Source: Nautilus pompilius (lineage: Eukaryota > Mollusca > Cephalopoda > Nautilida > Nautilidae). From it: DNA of 64,000 nt. The stretch's first letter is position 1. Every line of letters begins with the position of its first letter. Below, in pieces: positions 1 through 12,215 of this stretch. The notes beneath the pieces were generated by a model that saw only the letters and a program-made list of their open reading frames with translations, was not told the DNA's origin and searched no databases. The stretch covers positions 496,001 to 560,000 of the forward strand of contig JACATO010000925.1 of NCBI GenBank assembly GCA_018389105.1, read 5' to 3'. A program made the position numbers and the translations under genes.

Positions 1-757
1 GGCGGAATGAGCGGGTGCGTTGTCGTGGTGAAGTCGCCAGTTCTTTGCTGCCTACAGGTCGGGTCGTTTTCGCCGCACAGCTTCACGAAGGCGATGAAGA
101 ACCCCCAGGTAGTATTCTTTGTTAATTGTCTGACCTTGTGGTGCATATTCATGGTGCACAATACCTCTGTAGTAAAAAAAACAGACCATCATCAGTTTAA
201 CATTGCTGCGCACCTGTCTTGCTTTCTTTGGTCTTGGCGAGGATGGATGCTTCCATTGGGATGATTGCAATTTTGTTTCAGGGTCATAGCCGTACACCCA
301 TGTCTCATCACCAGTGATGATAGTGTTCATGAAGTTTTGATCTTGGCTAGCACACTCCAGCATGTCCTGGGAGATTTCCTTTGTTTTCTTCCTGCTGGTC
401 AGACAGCAACTTTGGTACGAATTTGGCCAACACCCTCCTCATGCACAAATCTTCTGTTATAATTGACTGAACTGACCCATGGCTGATTCCAACTTCCGCA
501 ACAATCTCCTCAATTAGAATTCCTCGAACCTTTGCAATCATTTTGTTGTTTCTGCTAGTTGATGGTCTGCCACAACGTGGCTCACTGTTCACTGAGGTGC
601 AGCCATTTTTGAACCGGTTGTACCACTCCTTTATTTGTGTTTTTCCCATAGCATCATCTCCAAAGGCCTTCTGAATCTTCTCGATAGTCTGGGCTTGCGT
701 ATCACCAAGTTTTTGGCAGAATTTGATACAGTATCTTTGCTCAATGCGCTTGGTCAT
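1..757 (-). pseudogene. mariner transposase pseudogene (SETMAR/Mos1-like)
   Basis: The start ATG is at 757-755 (MTKRIEQRYCIKFC). The N-terminal half is the helix-turn-helix region of mariner transposases, with IKEWYNRFKNG and a GRPSTSRN linker, followed by EVGISHGSV and ITEDLCMRRVLAKFVPKLL. The catalytic half has the first Asp in ITGDETWVYGYDPETK (codon 307-309) and the second in HHDNAPAH (codon 22-24); about 94 residues separate them, as expected for mariner. The gene is dead: the reading frame changes near 360-400, a segment between the two HTH motifs is shorter than usual, and a TAG (52-54) interrupts the catalytic region just before the second Asp motif. The C-terminus lies outside the window. 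Confidence 0.9.
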
Positions 758-964
758 CTTGACTCAAAAAGAAAAATCACACAGCACACTCTTCACGTCT
801 GTACTCAACACGTCACTGCGGGCGACTGGTGCAACCTACAGACACGAAAATTTTTGCGCATGCTCAGGAAGGACGCGGCCACCTAATACCCATGTGGATT
901 TTGCTCACGCATTATTATTTTGTTCAAACAAATTCAAGGTCGGATACTTTTTGACTACACCTCG
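1..964 (-). mobile_element. mariner-family DNA transposon, cut by left window edge
   Basis: This is the 5' part of a mariner element read on the minus strand. The outer end near 930-964 reads, on the minus strand, CGAGGTGTAGTCAAAAAGTA, a mariner-like terminal repeat, and abuts a TA dinucleotide at 965-966, the expected mariner target site. Inside lies a recognisable but broken transposase (757 down to position 1). The second terminal repeat would lie left of the window. The end assignment rests on similarity to known mariner ends and the adjoining TA; the partner repeat cannot be seen. Confidence 0.85.
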
Positions 965-2188
965 TAGTTACACATGGCTTGGCCTGGCCTCTTGTCCTGC
1001 TGAGTGTGCCAGTGGCTATGGTCAATTTGTCTCTCTGTTACAACTAAGTTTCATTGTGTTTTGTTTTATTCATATTACAGTAAATTCAAACAAAAAAAAT
1101 TCTCCTTTTATCTCTCAACCTGCGTTATATTTGATTTTCTTTTCATTTCTATTTAAAATAAAAAAAAAAAAAATAAGAGATGTCCTTGAGGAACAGGTTT
1201 TTGCCAACTTGGTAATTAGATTCTAATTTTTTTTTAATCTGCAGCTATCAAATATATTTCATATAATCTTGCTTGTGTTAGAGGATTTATCATTGGTATT
1301 CCTGTCGTGAGGCACGTTTTGGATCGATTTTAATTGATTTTGAACTTTAACTAGTGGAGAGCAAGCAGTGAGCGATGATGTGTACATATGTTTTCAATGT
1401 TAAAATATCTCTGCGCACATGTGTCATCTGTGTGTGAATATAAATAAAGGAATTGTCACGCGGACTTTTCTCCCGACCCAAGGAATGTCACGGGATTCTC
1501 CCGACCCAAGAATGAAGTATTTGACTTTGATTGTTGTTATTGAATTTTATTTATTTGCTATTCCAGTTAGATCTGTCCATGGAACACAATGCCAGTGTTT
1601 ATTGTCAATTTTTGTTCTCTCATTGCTTTTAGTCATCTATCATCATCATTGCCATCTCTGCACTCCTAAGCTTAGTACAGCAGATGTTAGGTTTCAATGT
1701 CATCAACTTATCATCATAAGGTCAGTAAGCTGTGTTATCAGTATTTTTTCCTCTCTCTAGTCATCTTCAGCTTACTACCATTGCCATCCTTGTTTTTTCT
1801 CCTGGCATCATCTTGAGCTCAATAGCTAAGTTCATTGTTTGACTCTTGTCGCCTTCTGGTCTGTAGAGTTTTGAGCTTAGCACCATTGTTATCATTGTTT
1901 TGATTCTTCTGTCACCTCTGGTGTTCAACTTAGTACACACCAGATGTTGTTGTCAATATGGCATCATCTTGACTGTAGGGTAAACAATTTTCTGTTTTTT
2001 TTTCATAGTAAGGTATATAAAATTGTAGAATTTTATCATGTAACCCTTTTTTTTTTTGAAAATTGGGACATTTTATTTATATTTCAATCTTTGATCATTA
2101 TATTTTATCAAATACTCTTGCATCTAATGGTTTATTCCAGATCTCCATAAATTATAATTTTTTTTTTAATGACTCAATGAGTGAAGTC
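965..2188. other. non-coding AT-rich DNA with degenerate repeats
   Basis: No gene is supported. Around 1454-1513 a segment of about 32 bp containing CTCCCGACCCAAG occurs twice in tandem. Between about 1640 and 1975, imperfect copies of words such as CTTAGTACA, CAGATGTT and CATCATCTT recur at roughly 100-bp spacing, which looks like an old, decayed tandem repeat. Confidence 0.5.
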
Positions 2189-2201
2189 AGATAATGGAGA
2201 T
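2189..2201 (+). repeat. left target-site duplication of SINE
   Basis: AGATAATGGAGAT here is repeated exactly at 2532-2544, on the other side of the SINE. A 13-bp perfect direct repeat is the footprint of LINE-machinery target-primed insertion. Confidence 0.9.
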
Positions 2202-2531
2202 GCCAGGCAATGTGGCTCAGTGGTGAGTGTGTTGGCTTCAGGACCTAAGGGTCCTGGGTTCAATTCCTGATGCTGGCACATTGTTGTGACCCTTGAGCAA
2301 GGTACTTTACTGGCATTGCTCCAGTCTCTACTGGGGAGAGGCCTGTGTAGGCACCCAGACAGAGGAACCAAGGGTGGAGGACACACTATATCCACGACGG
2401 TGGCAAGTGTCCTATGACAAGGAAAAGTCAGCAGAATAAACCACTGCTGAAGACGGATGCACTGGGCCAGAGAGCGCATAACAACAGTGTGCAACGCATC
2501 CCACTCTCATGAAATAAGTGATCGAAGAAGA
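2202..2531 (+). mobile_element. tRNA-derived SINE, about 330 bp
   Basis: The head carries a pol III internal promoter: A box TGGCTCAGTGG (about 2213) and B box GGTTCAATTCC (about 2257). GCCAG at the 5' end can pair with CTGGC just after the B box, as in a tRNA acceptor stem. A non-tRNA body follows, including ACCCTTGAGCAAGGTACTTT, which resembles the tail segment shared by several animal SINE and L2-type LINE families (recalled, not searched). The element ends in a GAA-rich tail. Perfect 13-bp duplications flank it (2189-2201 and 2532-2544), so both ends are fixed and the insertion is probably fairly young. The SINE family name and the source tRNA are not determined. Confidence 0.9.
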
Positions 2532-2544
2532 AGATAATGGAGAT
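2532..2544 (+). repeat. right target-site duplication of SINE
   Basis: This is a perfect copy of AGATAATGGAGAT at 2189-2201. Confidence 0.9.
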
Positions 2545-4224
2545 CCTTTATTTATCTTGTAGTGTTAGCACCAGTCTCCGTGGAGGTACTCAGTGATATT
2601 TGATTTAGAGTATAATAAATTAGCATCTCTGACTCCAAGGCTTTGTTTAACAGGGAAGCTGACTTTAATAAAGGTCTGTATTCATCACTTTCCTGCTTTC
2701 AGTATATTTATATAAATATTTAAATAGTCTTAAAAGTGTACATTTCTGGTTGGGACTTTTTCCTTACCTGTAAAGATGCTTGAATCTTTTTACTTTAAGG
2801 CTTATTGTTGTAAAAGTTGTTTGTCACCACGCGTTGTTACAGGGGACAGTCCCCCCCCCCTCTGAGAGGACAGGAGGACAACAAAAACGATTAGAATTCT
2901 CAGATCAACAGATCTCTGCAGATAATCATTCCATGAATCTGTATTTTGAACGGAGAAAGACAGCGCCTTTTCTCCCGTTCCTCTTTGATGTTTTAGCTGG
3001 TGACAAATGACCCGCGTGTTAGCTGCATACAGTAAAGAACCCAGGACTCTTGTGTAAGTCACCACCCAGTTATTAAACTGCTACACACCGCTCGTCTCTT
3101 TTCTGGGAATGACTGCACAAATCTAATTGGTTTCTTTCATTAAGCAAATGATTCCTTAGATTTCAAAGAGGGAACAAATTATATTATTAATTAAAGCAGA
3201 CAAACTTTTGCCATATTTAAACATTCAGAATTTTTTCTCTTTCCTTTCTTTATTTAATGTATTTATAATATTGAACCTAGTTTGACTTTCTAATTTCCTC
3301 TGGAATATCTGCTCAGCTTTCAAATAAGTAATGTGTGTGTGTGTGTGTGTGATGATCAGAGTAAGGTTTGAGGATCAAATGTTTAATCAGACTAGCAACT
3401 TGTATTGAGTCATTTTTTTCTAAGTTCAGTTTGCACTTTTGTTTAATGAAGAATCAAAGGTGGAGAACACTTAAAGAAGACACATACATCATCATTAAAC
3501 AGGACAGAACAAACTCCTTGATTTGCCTCTTTTAGTACCCTCAAATTTTGTTAAGTAGAGACTTTTGAAAATTTCCATGGTTTGTACCAACTGCTGTTTT
3601 TTTTTTACTTTTTTTGTTTACAATATTACACACACACACACACACACACCACACACACACACACATATCCATTAATGGTTCACTAATATCAGTTTTATTT
3701 TAGTTTTTGTCACTTTCTCCAAAATAACTGACTGGTAGTTCACAAACGAAATTATGCCCGACCTATCAGTCCGACTGACACGACACCTGTCTACCACAAC
3801 AGAGCTGCCAAGATATGGAAAGAAAAAATTAATGCTTAAAGTGTAACATTTATGCTCTAGGCAACTTTCACCATTTCTGTGCAATTTCTCTCTATTTATT
3901 TTGTATGTAGTCCTCTCTCTTCTACACGTGCACTCACTCTCTCCCCCCTTTTTGTCAGTGACTATCTCCCTCTTCTCTCAATCTCACTAACTCCCTTTTT
4001 TTTCTATCTCTCTCCACACCACACAGAGAGAGAGAGAGAGAGAGAGAGAACCTATATTCAGAATTTAAGGAAACACCAAGTACAAGAGAAAACGTTCATT
4101 TCTAACGAGATATAGAAAGTTGAATGATTTTAAATTATGTAGTATATTAAGAGAGCAATGCAAGTTAAAATATGAAACAGGATGAAGAATTTTTTGTTTT
4201 TTTTAATACTAGGAAAATCAAAGG
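2545..4224. other. non-coding DNA with microsatellites
   Basis: No gene is supported. It contains (TG)n at 3332-3351, (CA)n at about 3629-3664, a CT-rich stretch from about 3905 to 4018, and (AG)n at 4024-4049. Confidence 0.6.
3629..3664 (+). repeat. (CA)n microsatellite
   Basis: CA dinucleotides run with one CC interruption near 3650. Confidence 0.9.
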
Positions 4225-4332
4225 TGTGTGTTTGTGTTGCATTCTGGATGATGTGTGTTTGTGTTGCATTCTGGATGATGTGTGTTTGTGTTGCATTCTG
4301 GGTGATGTGTGTTTGTGTTGCATTCTGGGTGA
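4225..4332 (+). repeat. 27-bp tandem repeat, 4 copies
   Basis: Four head-to-tail copies begin at 4225, 4252, 4279 and 4306. Each contains TGTTTGTGTTGCATTCTG. Copies 1-2 end GGATGA and copies 3-4 end GGGTGA, so the array grew by duplicating variants. The unit is a multiple of three, which explains a periodic open frame here; nothing suggests a protein. Confidence 0.95.
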
Positions 4333-7300
4333 AACTGGATGTAAAGAATCTATATTTTTTTTTTAAATTTTAGAACTAATGTTTATACACAGTTTTTCTG
4401 TCTAGTCTTGTACTCAAATTATCGCTAAATTAAAAGAGAAAAGAAAAAAACAGGAATCTACTTGTTTTTTTTTTTGTTCTAATGGAAGTAAGTTGTTGTT
4501 ATGCAAGTACAATAATGTAATTGATGTGATGGTTACAAAAGCAAGGAACAAAATTGGCTGTTTGCTCTTCGGATCACTAGACACCGTATGTTATTCATTC
4601 AACAAGTAGATGTTGTTGTGCGATCTGTTTTCTAACCCTAGTTTTTGGTTAGCTGTTAACGAAGCACTGCACTGAATGCATAGTGGAGAGCTTTCCCAAT
4701 GGGCACGATGCAGCAGGCGGAGGCTGTGCGAAGGGCCGAGCTCCTGGTTCGTGTGAGCAGCATTTTGGCTAGCAGATGCTGGAAGTCTACCAGCCCCTGT
4801 AATATGTGGTAAATGGGGTTTGTGATTTTTACATAAGTATACTGAGGTTGTCACACAGTCCACTAAGTACTTCGATTCTCTGAACAACTTGGCAATCATG
4901 CAAAGCTGCTGAAATGTGAGTTTTTGAAGAAGGGGGGTGTGCCATTGCTACTCTGTCTAGAATTTTGGTTAAGCTGCCCAGAAAAAAGAAAATCCCCTAA
5001 ACAAGATAAAGTAAACTCCACTGTAATCCACAGAACTTTATTAATTTATCAGATACAGAGAATGTCATGGTGGTGGCATTTTTCATATCATATATGGACT
5101 ATTAAAACATTCTTCCTAGTAAAAGAGAGAAGTCACTACTAACCTGTTTGACGGGTGGGCGGTGAGAGAGAGCCACCCGTAGTAAAGTCAGATGGTTATC
5201 TTCTAGGAATGCGCAGTCTCAACACCACCCCTGCACCTGTGGGGGGTGATGCAACAACTCTACACCACAAAAATGTATTTTGAGGGGAAGATCTGCATGA
5301 AAATAAAAAAAAACAGGTACGAAAGTTTGAGGATTCCAGACATTCGTATTTTTTGCTGTTAAAATGAACAGTAAATAAACTTAAAAAAAAAAACAAAACA
5401 AATTTTAATTACATCTTAGAGAGCGAAGAGCAACCCTGTTCTGTTGCATAACATGTATTTTTTCGTTTTTAAAATAAAAATTGAGTTTTCTTTTTTTATT
5501 TCACTAGCCAAACTCTTCTAAGATTAGAGATTGATGTTTATATATTAAAAAAAAAAAAATCTTATTTAAGGCAATAATTAAATCATTAAAGTCTTTTGAC
5601 TGCGCTTGCATGCCTGCTTATTTCCAGCTAATGTGTGGTATATGGAAGATAACTGCTTATATAGATAATTTACTGCTAAGAGTTACCTCCCTTGGCATGG
5701 TGTCAAACAACTTTCTAAAAAAAAAAACTTTGATGCTTTTCTCGATATTTTAAAAAAAAAAAAATAGAATTTTTGTTTTTTGTTTTTTTTTTGCTGGGAG
5801 ATTATGAATAATTTTGGAGAAATTATGAATAAATGTAGATTATTAAAGGGATACGTTGTGTTAATCTTTATCGGTAGACTTTAAACCGACTTTGAGATGA
5901 GCCCCTGTTTTTTATTTTCCTCCCAGTTTCTAAAGATGCGTTTATTTCCAGAAGGTGTTTAACGCATCTCCGTATGCGCGGCGTGTTTCTGTCCGCAGGT
6001 GCCCAGCTGGATTTTGTTTACGAGACAAACTTGAAGAAGCAACGCAGAATGTAGACTGGTTTAAGTAAATAATATTTTGTTGTTCCTTTCAACACAACAC
6101 GTGTGTGTGTGTGTGTGTGTTATTTTTTCTTGTAATGCATGAGGAATTGGTTTACAGGTGTAAACCTTTTACGTTTGTCTGTTTTCTGTTTGTTGTGCAA
6201 AACTACTGATGCGGGAGATTCATATTCATTTCTGGAAAATCTGAGAGCTGCCGGTTGTTACTAGTTAAGAGTGGGTTTATCAAAGTTCAGTTTTTCAAAA
6301 GGCTGTTAGGGTTGGAGTTTGTGAATAGTAGTTAAAAGTCAGTTTTGGTGTTCATTGTGTGTTTGCTTGTCGGCAGGAGAACGCAGAAAAAAAACTACTA
6401 AAGCAATAAGTTAAATTGGCATTTATAATAATTTAGATCTGTAGTCATTTGTTTGCAGGATGAAGGGGCCCCTGAGGGCAGATAGACTCAATTTTTTTTT
6501 TAAATTGAAGGATATCAGTTGTGATCATCTGTTTTTTTTTTTTTGGATTATTATTTTATTTGTATGAATGATAAAAGGTCTAACGATTATTGAGTGAGGA
6601 TTGTATTTACTGAATGTGTTCTGTATTTGCCTATGTCGTTGTCATTTTTTTTTTTTTTTTTTTGGTATATTTATTCTGACTGAAAAGATCTGAGAATGTT
6701 CTGTGAAAACCACTAGTTTTTAGTACTCAGATATTGTTCTGAATGCATCTTTATGGATATCATTTAAAAAAACAACAAACAAGTGAGCCAACTGCTGACT
6801 CTGTTGCTAGCACTATGCTTAAAGGGAGATAAGTAGATAAAGCTTATCTTTACCCCCCCCCTCCCTCCCTCCCAAAACCAGCAGGAATGCATTCATACTT
6901 TTTTTGTAGGCAGTGTTCTAAAATATATATTTAATTTAGTCCATGATGTGAAGAGGTAGTAATTGTGGAGGAAACCTTATCACTGCGCGAGACAGACCTC
7001 GTAGCCATTCATATTTCTTTGTAGGGAGTGCAATCAGTGAGATGCCGTTATTAAGGATCTAATGGTGAAATATAAAGAAAAAGGTATTAATACGTATTTC
7101 AGTTAAAAAATAGTTTGTACAAAAAACAAAAAAACCAGCTGTCATAAAGAGTTTTAATGAAAGCACTTTTGGTTTAGTGGCAGATCTGATCTCCGCTTGA
7201 TGCAGGATGTAAACTCTTTAAAGGTGTCTGTTTATCTCCAGCAAGCATGCGGTATACTAATGCTGTTATCTGGGCTACTTCGTTTTGATATCGCTCTTGG

Positions 7301-10300
7301 ACCAGCGAAGGCAATCTTGTCAGTGGGATCTGGAGAGGCAGAAATATTGAGCGTTATTTGGACAAGCTAAGGATTCTGATCCCCACCCACTCCTTCACCC
7401 TAGAGTTATTATTTTTTTTTTAAATCTTTGCTTCTCGTCTGTAGCGACAAAACTAACGAGGCACTACGCTTCTGGGATCTTTGTCTCCATCATCAGGGCT
7501 TAGTTTGGGGGACTGTTTTTGACTACACTGATGTTAATTTGCAGACGTTTTTATAATTTTGGATTGTATAAGTAACTTGGTCTAGTCTTGGACTCTCAAC
7601 CTGTTACCAAGCTGGCCAGCATTCCTGGCATTTCTTCTATTGGCAGAGGAATTCGAATGCTTATGTTAAAAAGCCCTGATTCTGTTAGGAGGAAAACAGA
7701 CCAAAACTCCAACTTTTTTTTTTTTATGATGAAGGGAACCATCCGTCTTTTAACTTCTGGGCAGATAATTTTACCTGAGTAATTTGATTGACAAGTATTG
7801 TAGCATCTTTCACTATCTTGATCAATGGACTGTATTTCATTACTTATATTTCTGTCTCAGTAACCTTTTGTGTGTAAGGTTTAACACCATTCTTAGCTAC
7901 TGGTCTCATAAGAAATTAAAGACTTTTGACTTTAATTTATTTGCTGTCTGTAGTCGGGGACCATTTTTTTAAAAAAAATAATAACAGCGACAAAATATAT
8001 CATGAAAGATGAAATCCCTAGAATTTCTGGTGCTTTACAGTCTTAAATTATTCTTTAAACCATTCCTATTAATAATAGCGCGTGCGATTGGTGGAGGGGA
8101 AAGTGCCAAATGTTTATTTGAGTTGTAGGAATGTTACCAGACTGTGTGAGCACGCATGCCATCACATTAGCTTAAGCAATCATTGGCATAGAATAAGAAA
8201 AGAAATTGCTTATGTAAAGCTGTGAAGAATTGTTACCCAAAGACATTCATATTTCTTTTATACTAGACTAGTCGTCTACACCGTAATGCTTCTCCACTCC
8301 ACTCCTGACCTGCTAAGTTGCTAAACAAAAGTATTCGTTATTGATTGTTTAGGGGTGTATGAATTTTTCATGCCCAGGGTTCTGAGAAATTTTTCTGCAG
8401 AAGTCTATTTAACTCATTGATACCACCACCACCACCACTTGGCAGTTTAAATATATTCTTCATTCAGGTTACTTTTTGTAACTGGCATGTCTTGTTAACA
8501 CCGTGTTTTAGAGAAGATCATTGTCATTATCCCATTTATCTGTCTATTTACTTAAATAGTTTGCTTATTTTTTTGTGTGAAAAACTGGAATGGGCAAGTG
8601 AAACTTTCAGACAGCTGACTGGCATTACTGGCTGCAAAGGCCTGGGATTAGTTCTTTCAAAATCAGACAGCAGGTGGTGGGTAAAGCTTCCTGTAGAATA
8701 GCAAATTCCTATCAGTCTGCAGTGAATATAATAATTCTGAACTGCTGCTGCTGCTGACTGATCTTAGTTAATTTTTTTTTTTTTAAATAATAAAAAAAAA
8801 ATTAACTATTAAAGTCCTAGTTTTAATGAGTTGTTTAGGTTTTGTGAGATTTTAAAGAAATAAATGGTTTGGGTTGTTAACCTGGGAAGAGATTATGAAT
8901 AGAATGGGGTGGGGCACTGAAGGTTCTGATATACATTTAAACTAGACATTGGAACATGCACCTTTTTGAGATTAATTCAATTGACATTTAGGTTTATCCA
9001 TGAAAATTTTGGTTAACACATTCTCCTGTGGTAACGGTAACTGTTTTGTACAACTTTGATGCTGATAGTAGATAAGCAGAAATACTAAAATGGATTTTGC
9101 CGTACATTTCTGTAAGAACTATGTTGTGGGTGCACGTTTTCCATCACACATACAGAGCACTGCCATGATGGCTTGATTAACTGCTATAGTTATTGCTGAT
9201 GACTTTGGTCAGTAATTTATCGATAATTATTGACCAATGTCTTTTTTTTTTTTTGGAAATTATCTTCATAGCGCAAGACAGAAATAACTTTCTTTCGACA
9301 CTGTATTTGCAAATGTGTTCAGTGAATCTTTAAAAAGAAATATTTATTGAATGTTTTCGAGTTTGATATTTTTAAAACGTTTTTTGACGGGCACCTTAAT
9401 GATGCCGAGAGACAGACTAGGTACCTGTCTCCTGTTTGTTTGGACAACCCTTAATAGACACGAGCAGTTTTTTAGTTCTAACAACTGAGGGGTTTCCCAC
9501 CCCCCCAACCTTTTGACAGGGAAGCGCAACAGAAAGCACCGCTGCATGAAGGGACCTTTCTGCTGAAGTGTTGCTGGTTGCCACCAGTCCTGTTTTTGGT
9601 TTCAGCCAAAATTCACGCAGATCGGCAGCCATTGTGCGAAACCACAGCGAAATTGTTTGAGGTGGAACTGTGACTAATATGAAAACTCGTTGACATTTTG
9701 AATGTCTCATTCTTTTGTGAATTCCATTTACGGTCTGTTGGGTGGCTTCTAACAGTTTGCAGGAACTTGTATAAATGTCAGGATCATTGGCTTAAAATTG
9801 GATAAGGATCTCACGAAGGGAAAGATATGGCATATACATTTTTTTATAAGGTAAAAGAAATCAATAAAGCTTTTGTGCGTAAACATTTACAAAAACATTG
9901 CAATTATACGGGAAATGTTCCCCACCCTAATAATAATAATAACAACAACAACAACAACAATATTTTGAGTTCATTTTAATTTTTAACAGTGGCCAAATTT
10001 TATGCCAGCGTTTCTTATAATACTAATGACCACAACAAGCAGGTATGCAAACCTGTTTCTTATAATACTAATGACCACAACAAGCAGGTATGCATGCCTG
10101 TGCAGTCCTGTGCTTAGAACTCTTCTGTTTGTTTACTGAGATGTATCCAGGTGTTAAAAACAAACAGCTTTTGAAAACAGTGTAGACATGGCGGATTATG
10201 TTTTCAGAATAATAATTATGTATTTGTATTGATATGACAACTGCTCTAGAACACAAAATATCATTCAAAGGGGTTGGTTGGCGGGCACAAAAGGTAATTA

Positions 10301-12193
10301 ACACAAAGCAAGTAGATTAGAAACTGCTATTTTTTAAAAAAAAAACACTACCTTGTAGCGTTTTCTGATTCTCAATTGCTTTCTGTTCAGTGGTCTGGCA
10401 AATATGGTTGATTAAATTGATTAATTTATCTTTGATTAATAGAATAAAATAATACTTAATTAATTGATGATGGCGATATGAATAATATTTGTAAAAAAAA
10501 AAAAGAATATTTTTCCAAATCTGCTGAGCTTGTAAGTTGTGAATGAGTCTGCTTGATGTTTGTTGATTTGAGCCTGCTATTCTGGTGGGGAGTTTCACAA
10601 GGGTGAACTTCCTGAGAAGTAATGATGATAAATCTTTCAAATATTTGCAGATGTTTTTAGTTAATATGTTTGAGTACAAGTTGAGTTGGGTTGGGGGGTG
10701 TGTTGTTATTTTTTTTTTTTTATTTTATTACTTGTTTCATTTTCATCTAGTTATATTGGCAGACACAGATTACAGAAGAACAAGTGACTGAGAGGTGGGA
10801 GTATACTACTATTTAGGAGTCCTGTTATTATTAGGCCTTTAAGGTCAGAGTTGATCATGGTTACCGATGATGTCATTCAGAAAACAGTGGGTGGGCATAA
10901 TTATAACGTTCATGCATAGCTGCTTTTTTAAAATTTTTCGGTAAGTTTATGAACAGAAAAAAAAAACGAGAATGTGTTGGCATTTAGCTATTTTTAGTGG
11001 AAGTGCAGCTATAACATTTTTTTTTTAAAGGATCACTGTAATGATAGCTATAAGACCCTTGGATGTTCTAAGTGTAGTCGACTTTCAGATGCAGCTAATC
11101 GAAAAAATACTAGTGGAGATGACTTGCACCATTTTTGATTTCCACTATGATATTCTTGTTGATTTTTAGCCATTTCCCCTTTTATACAGCAGCTAATGAA
11201 GAATTTCTGTTGTTTTTTTGATTTTTCAAAATGTTGATGTATCTTTAAGAAAAGTGTTTTAAAAATTTTTTTGCATAGCAAATATGTTACGATTTTTAAC
11301 GGCAAATGATTTGATGGAGTGTTAGCTAAATTTAAAGAAGACTAATAGTGGTTTTTACAGTGTAGAGAGGTTCTCCCCCTTCTATTCTCTGTGTTGAAAT
11401 TTGCAGTTGATAACACAAAACTAATATTTTAAAGGACAACAAGGAATTCTTCTGAATGTTACACTGATATTTAAATATGGGGGTTGAGATAAATTGTAAG
11501 GAAAGATTAAAATTTACATTGGTGTTAGGGACAGGCTGTTTAAAAGGGCATGGAAGTTGGCTTGATGAAAATGACTTTGTAGGATGTATTTGCATCTAGA
11601 GGATGGTGCCACACTAATTTCCACTCCTGAAACTTTAAATTGGGACAAACATGAAGTTTAAAAAATAACATCCAATCAGCTGGCATCTAGGATACCCACA
11701 ATAATTTTTTTCTTCACTGTTTATCGTACAATTTTGAGCTTTCCAGAGAATCCACCATTCTTAAGTGAAAGCACATGGAGACCTCTAGTAGAACTGATGT
11801 TTCCTTTCAGGCCACACTGTACTTTAAAAAAAATTGAGCAGACTTGAATTAAATGAAGTCATATGTAAGATCATAGTTCTTGATTGTTTTCTAGTGTCAA
11901 ACATATTTATCATTACTTAAGTTTAGTTGCTCGGTGACAAAAAAAAAAAAACAACAAACAACAACAACAGATTTACCCATTAATTGGCATTCTTGTTGAA
12001 TAAGTTAATTGTTTTAGTTTCCATTATATTGAACTCATAGCTTTTCAGTACAAAAGGATAGATTATCCGATAGAGCAACAACATGAACAGAAATCTTCTC
12101 CGTTGCCTATGTCAGTAATAGAATTTGTCTTTGCCAACCTAAATTTTGCCGTCGTGGCCTCGTATCGTGATCAAAAGCGACGTTCGAGGCAAG
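4333..12193. other. gene-poor AT-rich DNA
   Basis: No coding region is supported. It contains many poly-A and poly-T runs, (GT)n at 6101-6121, AAT/AAC triplet runs at 9928-9960, and a 45-bp duplication at 10010-10099. A short GC-richer patch lies at about 5960-6060, with a good-looking splice-acceptor string near 5998 but no convincing coding sequence after it. Confidence 0.5.
10010..10099 (+). repeat. 45-bp direct tandem duplication
   Basis: A 45-bp block starting GTTTCTTATAATACTAATG at 10010 is repeated from 10055. The first 40 bases are identical and the copies differ only near their 3' ends, so the duplication is recent. Confidence 0.95.
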
Positions 12194-12215
12194 GAGAGAG
12201 AGAGAGAGAGAGAGA
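12194..12215 (+). repeat. (AG)n microsatellite
   Basis: This is a pure AG run of about 11 units. Confidence 0.9.

Noticed and set aside
2174..2494. 106-codon minus-strand open frame
   Set aside because: It lies inside the SINE on the opposite strand and shows SINE-derived low-complexity translation only.
5960..6060. GC-richer patch with acceptor TTTCTGTCCGCAG and a short open frame
   Set aside because: The open frame is under 20 codons with no recognisable protein and no upstream exon, so it is not callable.
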